Shown in pieces: positions 1 to 6,209 of a stretch of 7,691 nt of DNA (position 1 is the first letter of the stretch; every line of letters begins with the position of its first letter). The translations under genes were made by a program, and so were the position numbers. The notes under the pieces are model-generated. The model worked only from the letters and a program-made list of their open reading frames with translations, was not told where the DNA came from and searched no databases. The stretch comes from Candidatus Poseidoniaceae archaeon (lineage in GTDB: Archaea; Thermoplasmatota; Poseidoniia; Poseidoniales; Poseidoniaceae): positions 1 through 7,691 of the forward strand of contig DUJJ01000172.1 of assembly GCA_013329865.1 (NCBI GenBank), given 5' to 3'.

Positions 1-824
1 ACGTTGTATGCTTCAGGATTCTGAGCACCAGTCATCAATGAGTCGTAAACAAATCTCTGCACGATAACTTCTAGACCAAAACCTTCCATTGTTGAAATGA
101 GGTATTGTGCCGCATCCTCGTATGCTAAATTACCTTGTCCTGCCCATCGGTCTAAGTAACCAACAGCAAAATCATTCGGATCGTCTGGGTCAAAAGTTTC
201 GTCAGACATTACATTGATGTAATTGAAAACCGTTCGACCGTCTACCAAACCCATTGAGTGTCTGCCTCCTTCAGATTCACTGAATGCTGCTGCCATTTGC
301 CGCTTAACGGTTAACTTCACCACAGCAACCGTATCAGCCGTTGAGTTTGAATAATCAACAGTGTTCAGGGACCCGTTAATACCGTCAATTCTCTGAACAG
401 CTTGATTGTCATTGGCGTCGTAACCACGTCTGTCAAACCATGTTTTCCATGACTCATCTATCGACCTCACTGGCCATATATCCCTCCCATAATCCCCTAA
501 CAAGATTAGTGCAGTATCGGTTCTTGGTGGGGCAAGGACGCTCAATTGAACGGATTCACCAGATTTTAAGTCTATTATTGTAGAATTTTGCACAAATCCA
601 CTAACTTCGTTGAATATCAAATAAGGAATGTAGGCAGATAAATCAGCTTTAGCAGTGATGGTCACTGGTTCAAAAACTCCACCAGAGAGTGTTTGCGGAG
701 TCACAACTACATCTTCGTCTGAATTAATCCCTCCACTTTGTGTCTCCCCGAAACACCCAGAAAATGCTGCGCTAAACATTACTAAAACGAGGAAACAAGC
801 GCGTGACGCCCCCTCACCGGACAT
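1..824 (-). CDS. Lipoprotein with start of M28-type zinc peptidase domain (partial, 3' end off window)
   Basis: The reading frame is open from an ATG at 822-824 to the window edge, giving 274 whole codons; an in-frame TAA lies a few codons upstream, so no earlier start is possible. Residues 9-24 form a short hydrophobic signal ending in a lipobox (F-S-G-C, Cys24), so the protein is probably a lipid-anchored exported protein. Residues about 40-200 look beta-rich and acidic, with no family I recognise. Residues about 224-260 (LDRWAGQGN, then AYEDAAQYL, then GFGLEVIVQRF) closely resemble the conserved helix-strand that opens M28-family aminopeptidase domains, which typically read 'G-S/T-x-GE-x-x-A-x-Y-I ... 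LG-x-x-V-x-x-Q-x-F'. The metal ligands of M28 lie further on and are outside the window, so activity cannot be judged. A likely role is degradation of extracellular peptides. The lipoprotein call is firm; the peptidase call is moderate. Confidence 0.65.
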   Translation of the reverse strand, partial: MSGEGASRACFLVLVMFSAAFSGCFGETQSGGINSDEDVVVTPQTLSGGVFEPVTITAKADLSAYIPYLIFNEVSGFVQNSTIIDLKSGESVQLSVLAPPRTDTALILLGDYGRDIWPVRSIDESWKTWFDRRGYDANDNQAVQRIDGINGSLNTVDYSNSTADTVAVVKLTVKRQMAAAFSESEGGRHSMGLVDGRTVFNYINVMSDETFDPDDPNDFAVGYLDRWAGQGNLAYEDAAQYLISTMEGFGLEVIVQRFVYDSLMTGAQNPEAYN

Positions 825-908
825 ATTGCAGCCTAATCTTGCTTATTTCTCAAACCATCGGTCAATTGTTGCGCGATTAGCAATTGTTTTATTTACTACC
901 AAGACTAA

Positions 909-915
909 TTATATA
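909..915 (-). promoter_or_regulatory. Putative archaeal TATA box for the lipoprotein/peptidase gene
   Basis: The minus strand reads TATATAA here, in a very AT-rich stretch upstream of the ATG at 824. An archaeal TATA box places transcription start about 25 bases downstream, near 885, which would leave a leader of about 60 bases. It is the best match in the intergenic region. No experimental support is available. Confidence 0.4.
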
Positions 916-956
916 CTGATAATATGTTTGTTTTGACAACTAGAATTTATTGTAAG

Positions 957-962
957 AAAAAA
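957..962 (-). terminator. Possible oligo-T terminator after the 1053-1709 gene
   Basis: The minus strand carries a run of six T (six A on the plus strand) about 90 bases past the stop codon of the exported protein gene. Archaeal intrinsic termination relies on T-tracts and does not need a hairpin, and I see no convincing stem before it. The rest of 825-1052 holds no gene that I can support. Confidence 0.3.
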
Positions 963-1052
963 CCACTAACACCTCAGAGAATCAACTATCTTTGGGCAAA
1001 TATGGTAGTTTTCGACGAACTTGATGAACGCTGCCCAGTTATCGAAGGCTAA

Positions 1053-1709
1053 CTATTCCTGCTCTAAATATTGCTTTTCTTCATATTCAGGTTTTTCAAA
1101 TATAAGGCTGATAGCTACACCAATCAGACCTACTGCAGATATAACCATTAAAATTGAGATATACTTCCTATTTTGATTGTCATCATCATCCGAACCGACA
1201 CCTACTTCCTCACAACCTGCACCAAAACATTCACCAACATTTGGTAAACCAGGCTCCTCATGGTTATCAAGGCCGACAAAAATAGTATTTATCCAAAAGT
1301 TTGTATGACTATCATTAACCATTTTTTCAACTTGATAATTATAAGTCCCAGATCCATTACTGCCATTGAAATAAAATACCACCGACTCGATACAATCAGA
1401 ATTTAGTAGGGTACCATTATCATCATATTGGCAATCATAAACCATCCAAGAGGAAAAGTAGTCACTACTCTCATTAAATACACCATCACGATCTAAGTCT
1501 ATACTCACTCGCATGCTTGAATTATTTGCCGTGTCACTCATCTTGAATTTGACACCATCACCCTCGACAAACCCCGCGGTCTCAACGATATCAGCTGGTG
1601 CAGGACCGTCTGCTTTGAGTATTGACATCATAACATTTGGCGTGTGTGCTTGAACATTAACGCAAGGTAATAATAAAACCAACAAAACCAAGCCAATACG
1701 CAGTCTCAT
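1053..1709 (-). CDS. Exported protein with predicted mature N-terminal His and C-terminal membrane anchor, function unknown
   Basis: 218 residues from an ATG at 1707-1709. Residues 1-21 are a classic Sec signal (basic start, hydrophobic 5-15, V-Q-A before the predicted cut), so the mature chain would start at His22 (HTPNVMM). Residues about 184-204 are a single hydrophobic helix, followed by a short acidic/basic tail. This suggests an ectodomain of about 160 residues outside the membrane with the C-terminus inside. The ectodomain has a DLDRDG segment (71-76), the DxDxDG spacing of calcium-binding loops, and two close cysteine pairs (C93/C106 and C161/C166). Several N-x-S/T sequons occur, and an acidic linker DDDD (174-177) precedes the helix. 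I do not recognise the family. An N-terminal His directly after signal cleavage is a feature of copper proteins such as CopC and PmoB, and a Sco-like gene lies nearby, so copper binding is a reasonable but unproven guess. The gene is divergent from the propeller gene with only 72 bases between starts. Confidence 0.75.
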   Translation of the reverse strand: MRLRIGLVLLVLLLPCVNVQAHTPNVMMSILKADGPAPADIVETAGFVEGDGVKFKMSDTANNSSMRVSIDLDRDGVFNESSDYFSSWMVYDCQYDDNGTLLNSDCIESVVFYFNGSNGSGTYNYQVEKMVNDSHTNFWINTIFVGLDNHEEPGLPNVGECFGAGCEEVGVGSDDDDNQNRKYISILMVISAVGLIGVAISLIFEKPEYEEKQYLEQE

Positions 1710-1744
1710 AATCAGTCCCCAGTATACAATTCCAAACTATCATC

Positions 1745-1752
1745 ACATAAAG
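1745..1752. promoter_or_regulatory. Possible shared TATA-like element between divergent genes
   Basis: ACATAAAG on the plus strand (CTTTATGT on the minus strand) sits in the middle of the 72-base gap between the divergent starts at 1709 and 1782. A start site about 25 bases away would fall near 1723 on the minus strand and near 1773 on the plus strand, giving short leaders of about 14 and 9 bases. That spacing fits both genes. A second AT-rich site, TATACAAT at 1722-1729, is the alternative for the plus-strand gene. The assignment is tentative. Confidence 0.28.
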
Positions 1753-1781
1753 TCAAAACGGACAAAAGATTGGGTTGGGAT

Positions 1782-3572
1782 ATGCGGGGCAAGGAAATAG
1801 CGCTTGCATTCTTCTTGATTCTGCTAATGGTCTCCAGCGTAATGTTTGTCTTTTCTGGCGATGAAGAATCCAAAGAGGCAACTGAATCACCGCTTTTTGA
1901 CAATGATGACCCGCTATTTCAGCACGAGGGACACGACCATTCAAACGCTTCCCAACACATGGCTGGAACTGCTAATATTGAGCAACTAGACTTCAATCCA
2001 CTCACCACAAATGGTAACGCAGAAGTGCAAGTCGCCACAACGCCTGATGGTGAGACATATGCATATCTTGCTGGGTGGAATGATATGCACATCGTAGATG
2101 TAACAGATCCAGAAAACACTACCGTTACAGGCAAATATAACGACCCCAATACTCAGGTTTTGGATGTTAAGTATATCGAATATAATGGGCGGGAATATAT
2201 TGTTCAGCAGAATCAACTTATCGACCCAGGATATGCAGATCCTAACGTTGGAGAATGGAGCGACCCAGCCCAAGTTTCTGTTACTTTGATAGATGTAACA
2301 GATAAAGAGAATCCCACTTGGGTTGATTCGTGGTATGATGTCGATCATCCCAGTGGCCCTCATAATTTGTATACTCACATGATTGACGGTGAGTGGTATC
2401 TATTTGTTGCCAATCCTGATTATGAGAATTGTAATGACGCAATAGATGAAGCGTGTGGTGGAGTGACCATAGCCCACTTAAACCTAGATGGTTCAGCAGC
2501 TAGGAACATTCCTGGAGTTCCCGGTTCTGGATTAGGCCATACAATAATCAAAGTCGGCGAATATGAAGTTGCTTGGGAACACACTAGAGGTGGCTGGATC
2601 TACATTCATGACATGACGGTTCAACTCTGGCCTGGTAATGACCCAACAGATCCAAGATTTGGGCGGACATTCATTTATGGAAGTTACTGGGAAGCAGGAC
2701 TGCGTATTGGGGACGTCACCGATGTTCCACATCCTGTAAATTCTCCAGAAGAATATGCGATTCATGCAACACTGTGTAAAACCGGTCAAGGCAATCCAGT
2801 GCAGTGCAGATGGCGCGCTGAAGAAGTCGGCCTTTGGATGGATTTCCTCGATCTCGATGAGGATGGCCAGCCAGATAGTGGTACAACCGGGAATGAAAAT
2901 GGCGGCAGGGTGTCATACATCCATTACGCAGAACCATTTCCTAACATGCTGGATATGTCTCACTTAGGTTATTCAGACGAACCGGTGCATATTACCACAG
3001 CCGCAGTTGAAGTATTATCCACATCTGTCGGAACAGGAATAATTTACTTATTAGATACCACAGATTACACATATATCGATGGTCAATTGAGATTCGAACC
3101 AAAACTAATCAGAGATTGGGAAATCCCTTGGGCAGAAGACCACTGTTACGGAGCCGACTGCGCCATAAACCCCGATCCAGATGAGTGGCTGTTATTCTCA
3201 CCACACAATCTAGATAGTGCATATTTCGTAACCGATGAATCTAGCGATCAGAGTCACGGTGGTGGTTGGGATGCTAGATTATATGTTTCTCACTATCATG
3301 CTGGGCTGTGGATTTTAGACGTCGAAACCTTAGTTTCGCCAACCAATCCTGAAGACCGAATATCTACTTACGCAGAAGCCACGGTTGGCTGGTTCTTACC
3401 ACATGGCGATGATGGGATAGTTCTGGAATCGGATTTTTATGAATTCTCATGGGTACCGTTTTTGTGGGCGGTCGAACATCATAACGGTATCACCTACGCA
3501 TCCTGTATTTCTACAGGCCTTTATGTAGTTCAACTAGATATTGATATACCATATCTTGGAACAAATATATGA
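1782..3572 (+). CDS. Membrane-anchored LVIVD-repeat beta-propeller protein
   Basis: 596 residues from the ATG at 1782; an in-frame TTG at 1770 would add only four residues (MGWD) before the same signal, so the ATG is preferred. Residues 5-24 are a hydrophobic signal-anchor with no clear cleavage or lipobox site, so the protein is probably tethered with its body outside. A His-rich patch follows at H48, H51, H53 and H59. The remainder is built of LVIVD-type blades: HIVDVTDP (103-110), LIDVTDKENP (169-178), GLRIGDVTDV (306-315), GLWILDVETL (508-517) and GLYVVQLD (579-586). This family forms beta-propellers used for binding; no enzyme activity is established from the repeats alone. Other marks are a DLDEDGQPDS calcium-type loop (357-366), close Cys pairs (217/225, 332/342, 455/460), and recurrent His in propeller-loop settings (PHN, SHYH, EHH). 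Its stop is 13 bases before the Sco gene start, so the two are probably co-transcribed. Confidence 0.8.
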   Translation: MRGKEIALAFFLILLMVSSVMFVFSGDEESKEATESPLFDNDDPLFQHEGHDHSNASQHMAGTANIEQLDFNPLTTNGNAEVQVATTPDGETYAYLAGWNDMHIVDVTDPENTTVTGKYNDPNTQVLDVKYIEYNGREYIVQQNQLIDPGYADPNVGEWSDPAQVSVTLIDVTDKENPTWVDSWYDVDHPSGPHNLYTHMIDGEWYLFVANPDYENCNDAIDEACGGVTIAHLNLDGSAARNIPGVPGSGLGHTIIKVGEYEVAWEHTRGGWIYIHDMTVQLWPGNDPTDPRFGRTFIYGSYWEAGLRIGDVTDVPHPVNSPEEYAIHATLCKTGQGNPVQCRWRAEEVGLWMDFLDLDEDGQPDSGTTGNENGGRVSYIHYAEPFPNMLDMSHLGYSDEPVHITTAAVEVLSTSVGTGIIYLLDTTDYTYIDGQLRFEPKLIRDWEIPWAEDHCYGADCAINPDPDEWLLFSPHNLDSAYFVTDESSDQSHGGGWDARLYVSHYHAGLWILDVETLVSPTNPEDRISTYAEATVGWFLPHGDDGIVLESDFYEFSWVPFLWAVEHHNGITYASCISTGLYVVQLDIDIPYLGTNI

Positions 3573-3577
3573 GGGGG
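3571..3577 (+). promoter_or_regulatory. Ribosome binding site that decides the Sco gene start
   Basis: GAGGGGG overlaps the propeller stop codon (TGA at 3570-3572) and ends eight bases before the GTG at 3586. This purine run is the best Shine-Dalgarno match near the gene. It supports GTG 3586 as the start rather than the in-frame TTG at 3541, which lies inside the upstream gene. Confidence 0.55.
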
Positions 3578-3585
3578 CATTACTG

Positions 3586-4260
3586 GTGAAGAGAGTAATA
3601 GTTTTGATCATGGCAATAATGTTCGTAATGCCGGGTTGCCTCGGATCAAGCGATGAAACAGAATCGATATTCCATGGGGAATTGATAACTTCAGGCAATT
3701 CAATATCTGAATTTACCTTACTAACAAGCGACAATACTACTTATGATTTCAAAGAAAATACCGATGGCAAGGTAACAGTAATCGCCTTTTTGTTCACTAA
3801 CTGCTATGATATCTGCCCAGTTGTGACTTACAACTTACGGCATATTCATGAGAGCTTAAATGAAACTATGTTAGACAAAATAGAATTCATAACCATTACC
3901 GTAGATCCATGGCGCGATAACACAACAGTATTGGAAGAATGGAAACAGTCGACTAAATCATACTGGACCCACCTGACTGTTGCAGACACCCAACAATCGT
4001 CTCAAGACATGGCAACTTTAACGCAAGTATGGAATGATTTTGATGTTGGCTTCAAGATTGAAGAAAATACTACAGCATCAAATACTTCAGCCCGCCATCA
4101 CCCTTCGTCATATGATTACAACATTGCTCACTCTACTGGAACAGTGTTAATCGATCACAAAGGCAATCAACGAATATGGTGGGGAGATTACGATTGGATA
4201 ATCGATTTGGTTAAGGAAGATATCCTGAATCTAGTTGCAGAAGCTGAAGCCGATCAGTGA
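3586..4260 (+). CDS. Sco1/SenC-family copper-binding thioredoxin-fold lipoprotein
   Basis: 224 residues from GTG at 3586, chosen for its Shine-Dalgarno sequence and because the signal then begins immediately (M-K-R, hydrophobic 4-15). The lipobox is M-P-G-C with Cys18, so the protein is probably lipid-anchored outside the membrane. The thioredoxin-like Sco domain is clear: the strand VTVIAFLFTNC leads into the CxxxCP metal/redox motif (C73-Y-D-I-C77-P). Next comes the TVDPWRD segment (105-111), which matches the family's 'S/T-V-D-P-x-x-D', and then the distal His182 in NIAHSTGTVLID, the third copper ligand of Sco proteins. All three Cu ligands are therefore present. Sco proteins deliver copper to, or reduce the Cu-A site thiols of, subunit II of haem-copper oxidases; some act as thiol-disulfide reductants instead. 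An extra His pair (171-172) lies close to the ligand His. No oxidase gene is in the window. The gene follows the propeller gene and precedes the dimethylargininase gene. Confidence 0.9.
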   Translation: MKRVIVLIMAIMFVMPGCLGSSDETESIFHGELITSGNSISEFTLLTSDNTTYDFKENTDGKVTVIAFLFTNCYDICPVVTYNLRHIHESLNETMLDKIEFITITVDPWRDNTTVLEEWKQSTKSYWTHLTVADTQQSSQDMATLTQVWNDFDVGFKIEENTTASNTSARHHPSSYDYNIAHSTGTVLIDHKGNQRIWWGDYDWIIDLVKEDILNLVAEAEADQ

Positions 4261-4334
4261 TGTTTTCCGGTTTCAAGAATTTGATTTCCTGTATTGGGCT
4301 AAGCATTAAGAGGGGTTATCATTGCGATTTAAAC

Positions 4335-5144
4335 ATGGCAACGGTTCGATTGGACCAAAAAGCGAGAGCACTGGTCAGAGCCATACCAGATTCATACCAT
4401 TCTGCATTAGCTAATTTCTTTGGCAGCGGGCCAAAAGACATTGAGCTAGCGCGCCGTCAACATTTAGAGTACAAATTGGCGCTTGAATCAGCAGGTATTG
4501 AAGTAACTATGCTAGCAGCAGACCATAATCATCCAGACTGTTTATTCGTCGAGGATCAAGCAGTGATAATTGATGGCCATGTGCTATTACCAGTCCCAGG
4601 CCATCCATCTAGAGTAAAAGAGCAACCCCCGATTGCGGACTTTTTAGTCAGTCAAATGGGCGGTGCCCAAATTTGTCGAATGAGTGGTGATGCAAGGATG
4701 GATGGAGGAGACATACTTCGTCTTGGCGACTTATTTTTTGTTGGGCGCTCAACTAGAACCAATGACTTAGGCATCGACGAGCTGCGCGATTTACTAGCTC
4801 ACTTAGGCCATGAACTAAGGGTAATCGACATTCCAAAAGATGCTCTACACCTTACCAGTATTGCTTCAACCCCTACAGACAATATCATTTTAGCACCAAC
4901 AGGCCATCTTTCGAAGGATGCTTTTGGTGAACTTCCGGCAGGTTGTGAAGTAATTTGGATGCCTGAAGACGAAACCTATGGGTGCAACACCATCGGGTTG
5001 CCCGGAGGCAAAGTCCTCATTGCAGAAGGCTACCCCACTGTTGATAGAACATTGTCCGATCTAGGTTTGGAGACCATCGCGCTAGATTTTAGTGAAATCA
5101 GGGCTGCTGATGGGTCACTAACTTGTTGCTCATTGTTCTATTAA
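4335..5144 (+). CDS. N(G),N(G)-dimethylarginine dimethylaminohydrolase (DDAH) family hydrolase
   Basis: 269 residues from ATG at 4335, within the 254-285 range of known DDAH enzymes. The frame stays open upstream to the Sco stop (ATG at 4260), but the 25 extra residues look unrelated to the family, so the inner start is chosen. DDAH cleaves methylated arginines to citrulline and a methylamine in the cytoplasm; it belongs to the amidinotransferase/guanidino-modifying (pentein) superfamily. Conserved stations are all visible: DCLFVEDQAV (68-77, with E73/D74), MDGGDIL (122-128), GRSTRTN (137-143), HLTSIAS with the catalytic His172, and the C-terminal DGSLTCCSL with catalytic Cys264. The double Cys resembles the LTCCS of animal DDAH1. 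A related pentein activity, such as an arginine or agmatine-type hydrolase, cannot be excluded from sequence. A 74-base gap separates it from the Sco gene, so it may have its own promoter; none stands out. It ends one base from the convergent gene. Confidence 0.85.
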   Translation: MATVRLDQKARALVRAIPDSYHSALANFFGSGPKDIELARRQHLEYKLALESAGIEVTMLAADHNHPDCLFVEDQAVIIDGHVLLPVPGHPSRVKEQPPIADFLVSQMGGAQICRMSGDARMDGGDILRLGDLFFVGRSTRTNDLGIDELRDLLAHLGHELRVIDIPKDALHLTSIASTPTDNIILAPTGHLSKDAFGELPAGCEVIWMPEDETYGCNTIGLPGGKVLIAEGYPTVDRTLSDLGLETIALDFSEIRAADGSLTCCSLFY

Positions 5145-5145
5145 A

Positions 5146-5523
5146 TTAAGAATTTAGCGAGTTCATAATCCATTGGTTGAGGCTAAATAACAACTCCTCT
5201 TTATTATAACATTCAACTGTCTCGAGGTAGTTTTGACCTTGACAATCTGTCAGGATAACAGAATTATTTGTAATAACCATACCTAATATGATCTGGTGGT
5301 CAGAATATAGCCCAATTTCAAACTCTAGTGTAAGTTTAGTATCTATTAGATTAACCAATTTACGAGAATAAATAAAACTGATAAAATCTCCAGTTGACAT
5401 GAATGAACATAGCATTGATAACGTGTTTATCAGTCTTTTATTTTCCTCGCTTAACTTGTCAGCATGTTCATTATCAAGAGATTTAATCACCAAAGTAATC
5501 AGTGGTAAATCTGTATTTACCAA
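5146..5523 (-). CDS. Small protein of unknown function, last gene of the channel-SDR run
   Basis: 125 residues if started at the TTG at 5521-5523, which overlaps the last seven bases of the SDR gene (the SDR stop TAA lies inside the overlap). No ATG is available near the front; in-frame GTG at 5490 is the main alternative start (114 residues). The protein has no signal peptide or clear membrane helix. It reads as an alpha/beta fold: a predicted helix with charged residues at about 17-34, strands around 62-93 (LTLEFEIGLY, IILGMVITN, VILTDC) and a final helix about 108-123. I do not recognise the family. The overlap suggests translation coupled to the SDR and possibly a linked role. Base composition looks AT-richer than the neighbouring enzymes. 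The coding call rests on the long open frame, tight spacing and plausible protein composition. Confidence 0.6.
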   Translation of the reverse strand: MVNTDLPLITLVIKSLDNEHADKLSEENKRLINTLSMLCSFMSTGDFISFIYSRKLVNLIDTKLTLEFEIGLYSDHQIILGMVITNNSVILTDCQGQNYLETVECYNKEELLFSLNQWIMNSLNS

Positions 5524-6194
5524 GGCAAATCAACACCATCATACTGGACGAATCGGCCAGAATCCTCTAATGAGTTAGCATAAATTAGCTTCAGCATACC
5601 CTCAACACTTTCTTCTAATTCAATAGGAGCATGCTCACCCCCCATTCTGGTTTTCACCCAACCGGGGTGCAGTATCAAAAGAGAAATATTATCATCAAAC
5701 GCTTCTTTTTTCATCGCCACGCTCAGCATATTGAGTGCGGTTTTAGAGGCTCGATAGGCATACGATCTACCTGAATGACAATCATCAATCGATCCCATTA
5801 AGCTACTTATCATGGCTACTGTAGTGAGTGAATCATGGCTCATTTTGTCATATAGTTCCTTGACCATTCTTACCGGACCGACGGAGTTTACGTCTAAAAC
5901 CTCTAACATCCACTTGTCATCGATTTCTTTGACATTCCGCCATCGACCGTCTGGGACGCCTGCATTATTAATTAATAAATCTACATTACCAGGAATAGAA
6001 TCCGCAAATTCTTTGATAGAATTATTATCTGTTACATCCAAGCGGCGACAAATCAAATTTTTATTATTGATTAAATCCAATCTGTGTTTGTCAGATCGAT
6101 AACCAGCATACACTAGCCAACCATCATCCAGCAAGCGCACTGTGAATTCAGAGCCGATACCACGACTTGCGCCAGTTACAACTGCAATTTTCAT
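5517..6194 (-). CDS. Short-chain dehydrogenase/reductase (SDR)
   Basis: 225 residues from ATG at 6192-6194; classical SDRs are about 240-280, so this is a compact form. The Rossmann nucleotide motif TGASRGIG is at 7-14, the adenine-pocket LDVTD at 52-56, NNAG at 76-79, and the structural Asn in DVNSVG at 101-106. The catalytic Ser lies in ISSLMGS (Ser131), and YRASK supplies Tyr147 and Lys151, followed by HPGWVKT at 176-182. All catalytic residues are present, so it should be active. Arg33 after the second strand (GYRSDK) hints at NADPH preference. The closest shape is the CsgA/sniffer-like group of small carbonyl reductases, but the substrate cannot be read from sequence. It begins 15 bases after the channel gene stop and overlaps the next small gene, so all three are probably one transcript. 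I see no Shine-Dalgarno before the start. Confidence 0.9.
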   Translation of the reverse strand: MKIAVVTGASRGIGSEFTVRLLDDGWLVYAGYRSDKHRLDLINNKNLICRRLDVTDNNSIKEFADSIPGNVDLLINNAGVPDGRWRNVKEIDDKWMLEVLDVNSVGPVRMVKELYDKMSHDSLTTVAMISSLMGSIDDCHSGRSYAYRASKTALNMLSVAMKKEAFDDNISLLILHPGWVKTRMGGEHAPIELEESVEGMLKLIYANSLEDSGRFVQYDGVDLPW

Positions 6195-6209
6195 AGTGAA
6201 TCATTAATA

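Noticed and set aside
655..936. Plus-strand open frame of 93 codons
   Set aside because: It lies mostly antisense to the lipoprotein/peptidase gene, which has a lipobox and domain similarity; the translated product has no protein-like features.
1002..1052. Plus-strand mini-frame encoding MVVFDELDERCPVIEG, ending next to the convergent gene
   Set aside because: The peptide looks protein-like but is only 16 residues, with no ribosome site or known match; the frame upstream is open but reads like intergenic sequence. Could be a gene remnant, not supportable.
825..1052. Search for a tRNA, small RNA or mobile element in the largest intergenic gap
   Set aside because: I see no cloverleaf, no inverted terminal repeats and no convincing hairpin; only a TATA-like site and a T-tract.
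3541..3585. N-terminal extension of the Sco gene from TTG at 3541
   Set aside because: It would overlap the propeller gene and bury the signal peptide; GTG 3586 has a good Shine-Dalgarno site and exposes the lipobox.
4260..4334. Upstream start of the DDAH gene overlapping the Sco stop (TGATG)
   Set aside because: The extra 25 residues do not resemble the DDAH N-terminus, and the inner ATG gives the normal length. The tight TGATG overlap keeps it as a minor alternative.
5812..6102. Plus-strand open frame of 96 codons
   Set aside because: Antisense shadow of the SDR gene, whose motifs are complete on the minus strand.
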